Shown: positions 43,217 to 50,323 of the stretch, one piece after another
Numbering within the stretch: position 1 is the first letter of the stretch
How the letters are laid out: each line of letters begins with the position of its first letter
Source: Sphingopyxis sp. UBA6723
Lineage (GTDB): Bacteria; Pseudomonadota; Alphaproteobacteria; Sphingomonadales; Sphingomonadaceae
DNA: 64,000 nucleotides
Direction of reading: 5' to 3'
NCBI RefSeq assembly: GCF_002454115.1
Contig: NZ_DKIH01000006.1
Location: 186,641-250,640, forward strand
Made by a program: the position numbers and the translations under genes
The notes under the pieces: generated by a model
The model's input: the letters and a program-made list of their open reading frames with translations, nothing else
What the model was told of the DNA's origin: nothing
Database searches by the model: none

Positions 43217-43275
43217 GGAGGATTTGGGCTTCGTCGTAGTGACGAAGGAACGAAGATGAAGCCCAAATCCTCCTT
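43215..43275. repeat. Perfect 18-base inverted repeat, probable abutted IS ends
   Basis: AAGGAGGATTTGGGCTTC (43215-43232) and its exact complement (43258-43275) are separated by 25 bases. The right arm begins the IS3 remnant. The left arm looks like the opposite end of the same IS type. No T run follows on either strand in the right place for an intrinsic terminator. Confidence 0.7.
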
Positions 43276-43483
43276 AAAAAAAATCGCCGCCCAAGGCTCC
43301 CGCGGAGCGGGTGGTGAAGGACATCCGGCGTGCGACACGTCGGCACTTCTCGGCCGAAGACAAGATCCGGATCGTGCTGGAAGGCTTGCGCGGCGAGGAC
43401 AGCATTGCCGAGCTGTGCCGCAAGGAAGGGATCGCCCAGAGCCTGTATTACACCTGGTCGAAGGAGTTCATGGAGGCCGGCAA
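43258..43483 (+). mobile_element. IS3-family remnant (transposase OrfA fragment)
   Basis: From 43311 the sequence reads VKDIRRATRRHFSAEDKIRI and on to EDSIAELCRKEGIAQSLYYT, the helix-turn-helix N-terminus of IS3-type OrfA. The reading breaks off after WSKEFMEAG, where the opposite strand resumes the cresol-dehydrogenase-like gene. Only the left end and about 55 codons of OrfA remain; OrfB and the right end are absent, so it is immobile. Confidence 0.85.
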
Positions 43484-44027
43484 CTTCCATCCCGCATTGC
43501 ATAATGAAGTGATCGCCATAGGGCGTGTAGCCGGCGCCATGCTCGCGCGCGTTCCCCATGACGCCGCCCCAGGCGGGCGCTGCCGGATCGATCCACAATT
43601 TGCTGCCGATCCGCTGCAGGTGGCGATAAAGCTGCATGTAGGAAACGCCCGGCTCGACCAGCGCATATCCATATTTTTCGTTGACTTCGATGATCCGGTT
43701 CATCCGTTTCAGATCGAGGACAAGATATCCGGATTTGCGGGGTGCCGGCCCGCCATATGCGAAGTTCCGTCCAGTCCCGATGGTCCAGATCGGCAATCGG
43801 AAGCTGTTGGCGATGGCAAGGATCCGCTGCACCTGTTCGACGCTTTCCGGAGCGACGGCGGCAGAAGGAAGCAGAGTGCCATCGGCAAGCGGCGAATACG
43901 CGTCGCGGTAAGTCGACAGCGGAAGCTCGTCGACGAAAACCCAGGTTTTGCCGACGACGCCTGCGAGTTCATCGAGGGCCCGTGAAAAGTCGGCCGCCGC
44001 AATTCCCTCGGGCAGCGGCGGCCTCAC
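43484..44027 (-). pseudogene. Truncated 4-cresol dehydrogenase-like flavoprotein subunit
   Basis: The first 182 codons are intact: ILAIANSFRLPIWTIGTGRN and FAYGGPAPRKSGYLVLDL belong to the FAD-binding PCMH/VAO domain, and WIDPAAPAWGGVMGNAREHG and YTPYGDHFIMQCGMEV are specific to 4-cresol dehydrogenase (hydroxylating) and vanillyl-alcohol oxidase relatives. At about 43483 the gene is cut by the IS3 remnant; the C-terminal two-thirds, including the substrate domain, are gone. The start overlaps the upstream Tat-protein gene by ATGA. Confidence 0.88.
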
Positions 44028-44596
44028 CGCGTTTCTCCGGCAAGCCGAAAGGCCCAGGTCACAAGTAGGCCGGGGCTATTCGAGGCGAGTGCACATTCCC
44101 CCGAAATGCACGCGGCCCGGCGCGGTGATGATTTGTGGCCGTCCAGCTCATCGCGAACTTTCTGCGCAACGACGGCGGGCCAAGTATATTGCGGGAGCGC
44201 GCCCAAGCCGGGGGCGGCGCCGATGCGGTGTGTCCAGCGGCCCGCCTCATAGGAATGTTCCCATCGAAGCAAAGGCTCCGCTCCACTCTCGATGAGCAAC
44301 TGGGCCGCAATCATTGCAGCGGGGTCGGAGGTCAGGCCTGCAATCACCTGCGCGCCGCGGGGCCAGTCGCCAAGCAACTCATCCAGCCCGCTTCCGACAT
44401 CCAGCGCGAGAGACTTTTTCGAAGACGATATGAGGGACGCGGCAAAACGCTCGCTTTCCTCAACCCTTGGCTGGCTGACGACGAGAACGGCCTCTTCGTC
44501 CGCCGCACTTCCTGACCGGAAGCGGGAGGCTCCAACCAGACCCGCGCAAAAAACCCCGGCGCCCAATAGCTCCCGGCGCATCAGCACTGCCGCCAT
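44024..44596 (-). CDS. Tat-signal protein of unknown function
   Basis: A 190-residue protein. LMRRELLGAGVFCAGLVGAS is a twin-arginine-like signal. The mature part has alternating hydrophobic strands (AVLVVSQPRVEESERFAASL, AQVIAGLTSDPAAMIAAQLL) and a Cys pair region, CISGECALA. No family recognised. It is translationally coupled at both ends: TGATG with the ubiX-like gene upstream and ATGA with the cresol-dehydrogenase-like gene. A periplasmic accessory to that dehydrogenase is a reasonable guess. Intact frame, although its neighbours are broken. Confidence 0.6.
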   Translation of the reverse strand: MAAVLMRRELLGAGVFCAGLVGASRFRSGSAADEEAVLVVSQPRVEESERFAASLISSSKKSLALDVGSGLDELLGDWPRGAQVIAGLTSDPAAMIAAQLLIESGAEPLLRWEHSYEAGRWTHRIGAAPGLGALPQYTWPAVVAQKVRDELDGHKSSPRRAACISGECALASNSPGLLVTWAFRLAGETR

Positions 44597-45045
44597 CAAA
44601 TTGTCCTTTCCGATTTATCCGCCTGCGCCAGAGGCATCACTTCTGCGCCCTTCAGTCCGGTCCATCGGCGATCGGCGGCCCGATGGATGCCGAACTGGTC
44701 GAGGACCCGATTTCGTCGATCGACGATGGCCGAGCGTAGAACGCCGGGACGGGTGGGAAAATTATCGCCCCCATTTCGGTACAGGCTGCCATGTTTCGAA
44801 GATGGGCAAGGTTCAGGGGCGTCTCTCGCACCATGAGCGTTAATGGACGACGCTCCTTGAGCATGACGTCGGCAGCTCGGGTGATCAGATTGTCGGAGAG
44901 CCCATTGGCGATCGCCGCAAGGGTGCGCATGGAGCAGGGCGCGACAATCATGCCGTCACAGAGAAACGATCCGCTCGCGATACTGGCGCCGACATTCCGT
45001 ATGTTATGAACCACGTCCCTGCCGCCATATTCGCAATCCGTTAGT
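44596..45045 (-). pseudogene. Truncated, frameshifted UbiX/Pad1-like flavin prenyltransferase
   Basis: VGASIASGSFLCDGMIVAPC, TLAAIANGLSDNLITRAADV and FPPVPAFYARPSSIDEI are the C-terminal two-thirds of UbiX-type enzymes, which make the prenylated FMN for UbiD decarboxylases. The N-terminal flavin-binding part is missing. After DEI the frame shifts near 44703 and the expected ending VLDQFGIHRAADRRW is read one frame over, finishing in a TGA that overlaps the next ATG. It is therefore a dead gene. Its presence with the cresol-type gene suggests loss of an aromatic degradation unit. Confidence 0.82.
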
Positions 45046-45179
45046 CGTCAGTGCTGGCGATTTGGTGCAGAGGGGGCAGAACGGCGGCGGTGCGCCGCCG
45101 CAAACGCGAGCGGCGCCAATTGGGGAAATCGGCTTGCTGACGATGAATGGCGTCGGCTATTTCAAATCTTTCAATGCTT

Positions 45180-45703
45180 CTATCGAGGAGGCATGTCTTC
45201 CGATCCGCTTTCGAGATTGCCTGACATTTTCGTCAGCAATGCGCGGACCGCGCGTATTTCACTCGGTGAAATCATATGGAGCAGCCGCGCGTAGATCATG
45301 TCGGCTTCGGCGCGCAGCTGGGGCAGGATTTCGATCGCTCGGGGTAAGAGATGAAGCTCCCAGACGCGCCGGTCGCCCTTGGCAGCGCGCCGTTCCGCGA
45401 GCGTCATTCTTTCCAGCTGGTCGACAACATGGCCAACGCTGGCACGCTCCAGTTCGAGCATTTGGCGAGATCGGTCTGGGTAATGCCCGGGGTCCGATAA
45501 ATATAGACGAGCGCGCGCCACTGGGTTCGGGTCAATCCGAAGCGCGCCATTGAGGCGTCGAACAAGCGGCGAAGTTTGCGTGGCACTTCTTCGATGACAA
45601 AGACAAACTCGTCTGAGTCCGTCAGAAGACTTTTCCCGAGAGAAGCATCGCTGGTGCTGCGAAAGTCGACCATCGGCTGAAACTGTAAAGCCACTATCGG
45701 CAT
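45180..45703 (-). pseudogene. MarR-family regulator with a one-base deletion
   Basis: The 5' part reads VPRKLRRLFDASMARFGLTR and TQWRALVYIYRTPGITQTDL, the start of a MarR winged helix; the rest, LELERASVGHVVDQLERMTL with the wing and dimerisation helices (ALLTKMSGNLE), is in another frame. The join is exact if one A is restored to an A run at 45461-45463 (AK then MLELE). A recent single-base loss or a sequencing error. The gene is divergent from the alpha/beta hydrolase gene, which it probably regulated. Confidence 0.85.
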
Positions 45704-45747
45704 ATGAACATGCTTTACTGTAAGATATGATACAGTATGATGCCTGA

Positions 45748-46623
45748 ATGTATGATCGGACGATCACGCTTGCGGGAAAAGCGGGCCATGCAATCGCGGC
45801 GTCGATCGATGGACCGGAACTGGGCTTTCCGGTGATTTTGGCGCACGGCGGCGGCCAGACCCGCCGGGCGTGGAAGTCGGTGACCCGTCAACTCGCGAGC
45901 CACGGTTTTCGGACGATCGCCGTCGATATGCGCGGGCACGGCGAGAGCGCTTGGGCCAGTGATGGGGCTTATGACATTTCCGATTTCGCGGCCGATCTCG
46001 TTGAGATCGCTGCGGCGATGCGAAGAAAGCCGGCGATGATCGGCGCATCGCTTGGGGGGCTGGCTGGGATCATTGCGGAGGGAAACCGCGCACCGGGGAG
46101 TTTTGGATCGCTTACCTTGGTCGACGTCACGCCGCAGATGGAACCGAGCGGCGTTGCCCGCGTGGTCGGTTTCATGGCGGCCCATGCGCGCGAAGGGTTT
46201 GCGTCGGTGGAGGAGGCCGCTGAGGTCATTTCCGACTATCTGCCCCATCGGCCTAGCCGGAAGGCCTCGCCTGGGCTCGCCCACTATCTGCGCCGCAAGG
46301 ACGATGGGCGCTTCTATTGGCATTGGGACCCGACCTTCATCGAAGGAGTTACGCGGCAAGGCGGTGTCTCAAGCGACAATGGCCGCAGCGAACTGAGCGC
46401 CGCCGCTGCCAGTTTAGCCTTGCCTGTGCATCTGATCCGCGGTGGGTCGAGCGACCTAGTTTCGCTGGAAGCCGTCAAGCATTTCCGAAGATTGGTCCCG
46501 CATATGGCATATAGCGACATCGCGAATGCGACCCATATGGTGGTGGGCGACGAGAATGACGCGTTTGGCAAGTCAATTGTGGAGTTTTTGCTCAGCACCC
46601 ATGAAATGGAGATGAAGTCATGA
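45748..46623 (+). CDS. Alpha/beta-hydrolase fold enzyme
   Basis: A 291-residue hydrolase. LAHGGGQTRRAW contains the oxyanion segment, VDMRGHGESAW follows, and MIGASLGGLAGI carries the nucleophile elbow GxSxG with Ser near residue 98; LIRGGSSDLVS likely holds the acid Asp and ATHMVVG the catalytic His. An esterase or C-C hydrolase is possible; no signal peptide, so cytosolic. It overlaps the thioesterase gene by ATGA and is divergent from the MarR gene. Confidence 0.9.
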   Translation: MYDRTITLAGKAGHAIAASIDGPELGFPVILAHGGGQTRRAWKSVTRQLASHGFRTIAVDMRGHGESAWASDGAYDISDFAADLVEIAAAMRRKPAMIGASLGGLAGIIAEGNRAPGSFGSLTLVDVTPQMEPSGVARVVGFMAAHAREGFASVEEAAEVISDYLPHRPSRKASPGLAHYLRRKDDGRFYWHWDPTFIEGVTRQGGVSSDNGRSELSAAAASLALPVHLIRGGSSDLVSLEAVKHFRRLVPHMAYSDIANATHMVVGDENDAFGKSIVEFLLSTHEMEMKS

Positions 46624-47033
46624 ACGCCCCACGGGTCGCCCCTGGGCTTGAGGAACTGGGGGAGCTGCTGTTGCTTGCGCCTTTCCACCGCTGGCTCGGG
46701 CTCAGGATCGCCGAGGTCGGCACCGACGAGTTGGTGATCTCAATGCCCTGGCGAGACGAAATAATCTCAAATCCGACGGTCGGCGCAGCGCATGGTGGCA
46801 TTTTATCGGCGCTGATCGATCTTACCGGCCTTTACACGGTCATTGCCATGGGAGGGTCTGCGCGGGCTACGGCAAACTTGCACGTCGATTTTCACCGACC
46901 GGCCTTGCCAGGGCTGATGCGGGCGATCGGCAGGCCGGTCAAACTGGGTCGGCAGATAAGCATAGCCGGGACGCGGATTGTGTCTGCAGACGGAACCTTG
47001 ATAGCGAGTGGTAGAGGTGCTTACGTCGCCTGA
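46620..47033 (+). CDS. PaaI-type hotdog thioesterase
   Basis: A 137-residue hotdog protein. ISNPTVGAAHGGILSALIDL is the PaaI signature with the conserved HGG, and ATANLHVDFHRPALPG the second strand motif. It should hydrolyse an acyl- or aroyl-CoA, tetrameric in relatives. Coupled to the hydrolase (ATGA), so the two probably act on successive or side products of one pathway. A short in-frame GTG open frame of about 42 codons overlapping its end (VVALLAAIVLVRSCLGDLL) is not convincing. Confidence 0.9.
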   Translation: MNAPRVAPGLEELGELLLLAPFHRWLGLRIAEVGTDELVISMPWRDEIISNPTVGAAHGGILSALIDLTGLYTVIAMGGSARATANLHVDFHRPALPGLMRAIGRPVKLGRQISIAGTRIVSADGTLIASGRGAYVA

Positions 47034-47422
47034 CCATCGCGCAAGAGTCGTGGCACTTCTCGCAGCCATCGTGCTGGTGCGGTCCTGCCTCGGCGACCTT
47101 TTGATCATCGCTGATCGGCTGCGGCGAGTTATCGAGCGGAACTAAGTCTTAGGGCATAGTTGCGGCACCGCGTTTGGCGCTGTCATGCGTCGCGCCGAAC
47201 GCTCGAGCAAGATGCGCAGGGCGAGATGGTCCGCCTTCGGTTCTACTTGCTCTACTCGCGTTCGTATTGAACCGCTCCATGATCGAGAAAGCGGTCCTTC
47301 ATGCCCTTCGAAAGCCGGCTGTCAGCACAACCACGCGGTGTCCAGCCCCCTCCGTTGAGCCAGACCGCTACCTCACGGCGCGGCCTGGCCCAGGCACCAT
47401 AGGCGAAGTTTTGCCGATCAGG
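47034..47422. other. Intergenic region without a recognised gene
   Basis: About 390 bases between the thioesterase and the serine hydrolase, which converge. Only short open frames without family resemblance, such as a minus-strand WLNGGGWTPRGCADSRLSKG. It may be degraded DNA at the right edge of the accessory island. No clear terminator hairpin or IS end was found. Confidence 0.5.
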
Positions 47423-48661
47423 TCAGGGCGCCGGAGTGCGGTTCGCAATCGCATCCTCGATCAGATCCTGCATGACCTGCTCGAGCTCGACGCCCTTGCG
47501 GTCGCCTCCGCTCGATATTTCGGTCGCGATCAGGGCATAATAGCCGGTCTCGCGATCGATCCAGCCGGTCCAGCCATAGGCGCCGGGCGAAGAGTTGATC
47601 TTCGACGTCGCGCACGCCGAGGGCGTGTCGCATTCGACGAAGGAGCCGAGCGCATATTCCCAGTTCACTGTGCTCGCCGGAACGAAAACACGCGGCAGTC
47701 CGATCGTGCGCGGCTGCGTGAAGGCCGTCATGTTGGTGATGAAGCTGCCGCCGAGGAACGCGCGCAGCAGTTTCGCATAGTCGCGCGGCGTGGAGAAGGC
47801 GCCGCCGGCCACCCACGGATTGGTTGGGACGGTCGCGGGGGGGTGGGGATCGTACCACGTGGTGCTTGACGTCCCGAGCGGGATGGTGACGTGCTGCGCA
47901 AACAGTTCGTGGAAGTTCCGCTCGCGTGCTGGCGACGTTCCTGGTTCTATGCTTGTATCCTTGGCCTCCAAATACGCCCCTGCGACCTGAATGCCGTGAG
48001 GACCGTAGCTATATTGAGCACCAGGCGCATTGCCCGGGCGCAGGATGTCGTAGCGCAGGTCGTGGATGCTCTTGGCGCAGTTATAGAGACCAAAAGTCGG
48101 GAGAAGCTGGCAGCCGCCGACGAGCGGGCTCGCATTAAAGCCCGATGTCATCGACAGCGTATGCTTGAGTTTGACATCCTTCTTCGTTCCGCTCGTCGTC
48201 CAGAAGGCGAGTGGTGGCCGCATCGGATCGTCGAGCGTGGCAATGCCCGCCTGCACCATGCGCATGCCGAGCGCGCCAGCAAACCATTTGGAAGCCGAGG
48301 CGAGCGGTGTCACCCGGTCGATGCCAAAACTGCCCTTGTCGAATTCGAAAAGATAAGTGGGATCGGACGCGTTCCCGACAATGAAATAGCCACTAGCGAC
48401 TTCGGTGTCAGCGACGATCGCGGCCTTCAGCGCTGTCCAGTCATAGGTGTAACCGCCGACGGTCGTTGTGAGGCTTGCGGTCGCGAGCGCCGACGCAGCG
48501 GATGCCGTCGCCTTGGCGGCGGACGGCGCGGGTGGCAGTTGGACCATCGGACGCGTTTCGCCGCCGTCGCTGCTCCCGAAGCCACTTTGCGCCGCAAAAA
48601 CCGCTACGCCGACCAATGCGGCGCCGGCGGCAAGCCATATCGATTTCCGTCGTCCAGACAT
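47423..48661 (-). CDS. Beta-lactamase-fold (SxxK) serine hydrolase, third paralog
   Basis: A 412-residue protein. N-terminal hydrophobic helix (IWLAAGAALVGVAVFAAQ) with no clear lipobox serves as signal or anchor, then an Ala/Ser-rich linker. SASK in PLASASKWFAGA near residue 128 gives the nucleophile Ser and base Lys; HTLSMTSGF matches the post-helix segment and YSYGPHGIQVAGAY holds the Tyr in YGP, the same variant as in the two module hydrolases. Esterase or peptidase activity is expected. GGGAGAG precedes the ATG. It ends the leftward set receptor, carboxylesterase, hydrolase. Confidence 0.85.
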   Translation of the reverse strand: MSGRRKSIWLAAGAALVGVAVFAAQSGFGSSDGGETRPMVQLPPAPSAAKATASAASALATASLTTTVGGYTYDWTALKAAIVADTEVASGYFIVGNASDPTYLFEFDKGSFGIDRVTPLASASKWFAGALGMRMVQAGIATLDDPMRPPLAFWTTSGTKKDVKLKHTLSMTSGFNASPLVGGCQLLPTFGLYNCAKSIHDLRYDILRPGNAPGAQYSYGPHGIQVAGAYLEAKDTSIEPGTSPARERNFHELFAQHVTIPLGTSSTTWYDPHPPATVPTNPWVAGGAFSTPRDYAKLLRAFLGGSFITNMTAFTQPRTIGLPRVFVPASTVNWEYALGSFVECDTPSACATSKINSSPGAYGWTGWIDRETGYYALIATEISSGGDRKGVELEQVMQDLIEDAIANRTPAP

Positions 48662-48720
48662 TTTATCTCTCCCAGCTTCGTTGCACGTTTCGAAACGGTG
48701 GGCCTGTTTGGCCAAGCGGG

Positions 48721-50268
48721 CTAAGGCCTGGGTTGGCCTGCCGCGAAATGGATTTTCAGCAGGTGGTCGAGTTGCGCCTTGCGAAAACCGGCGACGACGG
48801 CTGACCGGGGCGCGAGATGTGCGAGACGGTCGTCAGTCGGCTGGTACCGGGGCCAGTCAGGCACCAGCGCGCAGTCGGGTACGCCATTCTTCGCGAAAGC
48901 GACCCAGCAGGCGGACACGCCTTCGCCGAAGCGGCGATCCTCGTCGTCGACGGGGCCGGCGAGCGAAGCGAAATAGCCCAGCGTCCCGAAAATATAGGGA
49001 ATTTCGGAGCCATGCCCGGCGCCCTTCGCCCGATCGCGGCGCGCTGCTGCAACATAGTCGAAATGATAGAGGTAGGACGGCGCGCCGGCGGACGTCCGCG
49101 CCGCGAGCCATCGCGACGGTGCGACGAACCAGGCGTCGCCCAGTATTTGGCGGGCCAGTTCGTCATCGGCGAGCCCGGTGCCATAGGCGGCGCGGCCCGC
49201 CGCCTGGTCGGGCCCGAGATAGGTGAGCGCGGCCGCCGGCGGCACGCCCATGGCGAGGATTACGCTGGCTTCGTTGCTGTTAGCGCCGACGAGGAGCGGC
49301 ACGTCGATCGGCTCACTGCGCGCAAAAACGCGCCATGGCGCTTCGCGCACCAGCTCGCCGTCGAGAATGGGGCCGACCATCGCGCCCGGCGTCCGGACAT
49401 CGCCGGCCGCGACGAGCGCGTCGGCCGAAAGCGCCCGGAGCGCGTCGATCGTCGCCGAAGGCGGCGCGCCGGCGCGAGCCGCCAATGCCGTGCCTAGCGC
49501 TTCCTGCTCGATAAGCGGGCGCGGGTCGAGTAGGCCGACGCCCGACTGTACGATGGCGCGCGCGAACAGGCCCTTGGCTTCGGAGTGGGCGAGGATCGTC
49601 GTCACGCCGATTGCCCCCGCGGACTCGCCGAACAAAGTGACCTTCCCCGGATCGCCACCAAAGGCTGCGATATTTTTCTGGACCCAGCGAAGGGCGGCCA
49701 TCTGGTCCATGAGGCCATAATTGGCGAGCGCCTCGCGACGCGGCTTGGCTGCGCTCAGAGCCGGGTGGGCAAAATAGCCGAGTGCGCCGAGCCGGTAGTT
49801 GATCGTGACAAGAATGACCCCTTGCCTTGCGAAGGCTGTACCGTCGAAAGCCGGGAACGTACCCGACCCGATGACATGCGCACCGCCATGGATCCAGACC
49901 ATGACGGGAAGTTTCCGCGCGCCGGCCGGGCGCCAGATATTGAGCTGTAGGCAGTCTTCGGATTGATCATCCGCTACTCCACCGGCGACGAGCGCAGGCC
50001 GCACCATCTGCGGGCAAGCGGGTCCGAACTTCGCGGCATTGCGAATACCCGCCCAGCGCGGCGGAGCCTGCGGCGCGCGCCAGCGGAGCGCGCCTACGGG
50101 AGGCGCAGCGAAGGGAATATCGAAAAAACGCTCGACTCCTGCCTCTGCAGCGCCCGTTAGTCGCCCCTGCGCCAGCGTCGCTTGCGGAGGGGCAACCGCC
50201 GCCGCGGCGGATGCTGAAGCGAGCAGCGTCGCGGCTCCAGCACATGCTGCCATGACCCATTGCCGCAT
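48721..50268 (-). CDS. Secreted type B carboxylesterase
   Basis: A 515-residue enzyme. Signal peptide MAACAGAATLLASASAAAA. FDIPFAAPPVGALRWRAPQA is the family N-terminus, DCLQLNIWRP precedes the oxyanion hole in WIHGGAHVIGSG, and TLFGESAGAIGV carries the nucleophile Ser near residue 217; the acid is expected in the GANSNEASVI region and the His in GAGHGSEIPY. Family members cleave carboxylic esters, including the tricarballylate esters of fumonisin in a Sphingopyxis strain. It lies 55 bases after the TonB receptor gene in one operon, so the ester is likely processed near the outer membrane. Confidence 0.93.
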   Translation of the reverse strand: MRQWVMAACAGAATLLASASAAAAVAPPQATLAQGRLTGAAEAGVERFFDIPFAAPPVGALRWRAPQAPPRWAGIRNAAKFGPACPQMVRPALVAGGVADDQSEDCLQLNIWRPAGARKLPVMVWIHGGAHVIGSGTFPAFDGTAFARQGVILVTINYRLGALGYFAHPALSAAKPRREALANYGLMDQMAALRWVQKNIAAFGGDPGKVTLFGESAGAIGVTTILAHSEAKGLFARAIVQSGVGLLDPRPLIEQEALGTALAARAGAPPSATIDALRALSADALVAAGDVRTPGAMVGPILDGELVREAPWRVFARSEPIDVPLLVGANSNEASVILAMGVPPAAALTYLGPDQAAGRAAYGTGLADDELARQILGDAWFVAPSRWLAARTSAGAPSYLYHFDYVAAARRDRAKGAGHGSEIPYIFGTLGYFASLAGPVDDEDRRFGEGVSACWVAFAKNGVPDCALVPDWPRYQPTDDRLAHLAPRSAVVAGFRKAQLDHLLKIHFAAGQPRP

Positions 50269-50323
50269 TTCGCCGTCCCTTTCGTCTCGGCTGGCGGCCG
50301 CAGGCCGCGGGCAAGCATATCCC

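Noticed and set aside
43215..43275. Intrinsic terminator after the GntR gene
   Set aside because: The arms are perfect but the run after the hairpin is A on the plus strand, and no T run follows on the minus strand; IS ends explain it better.
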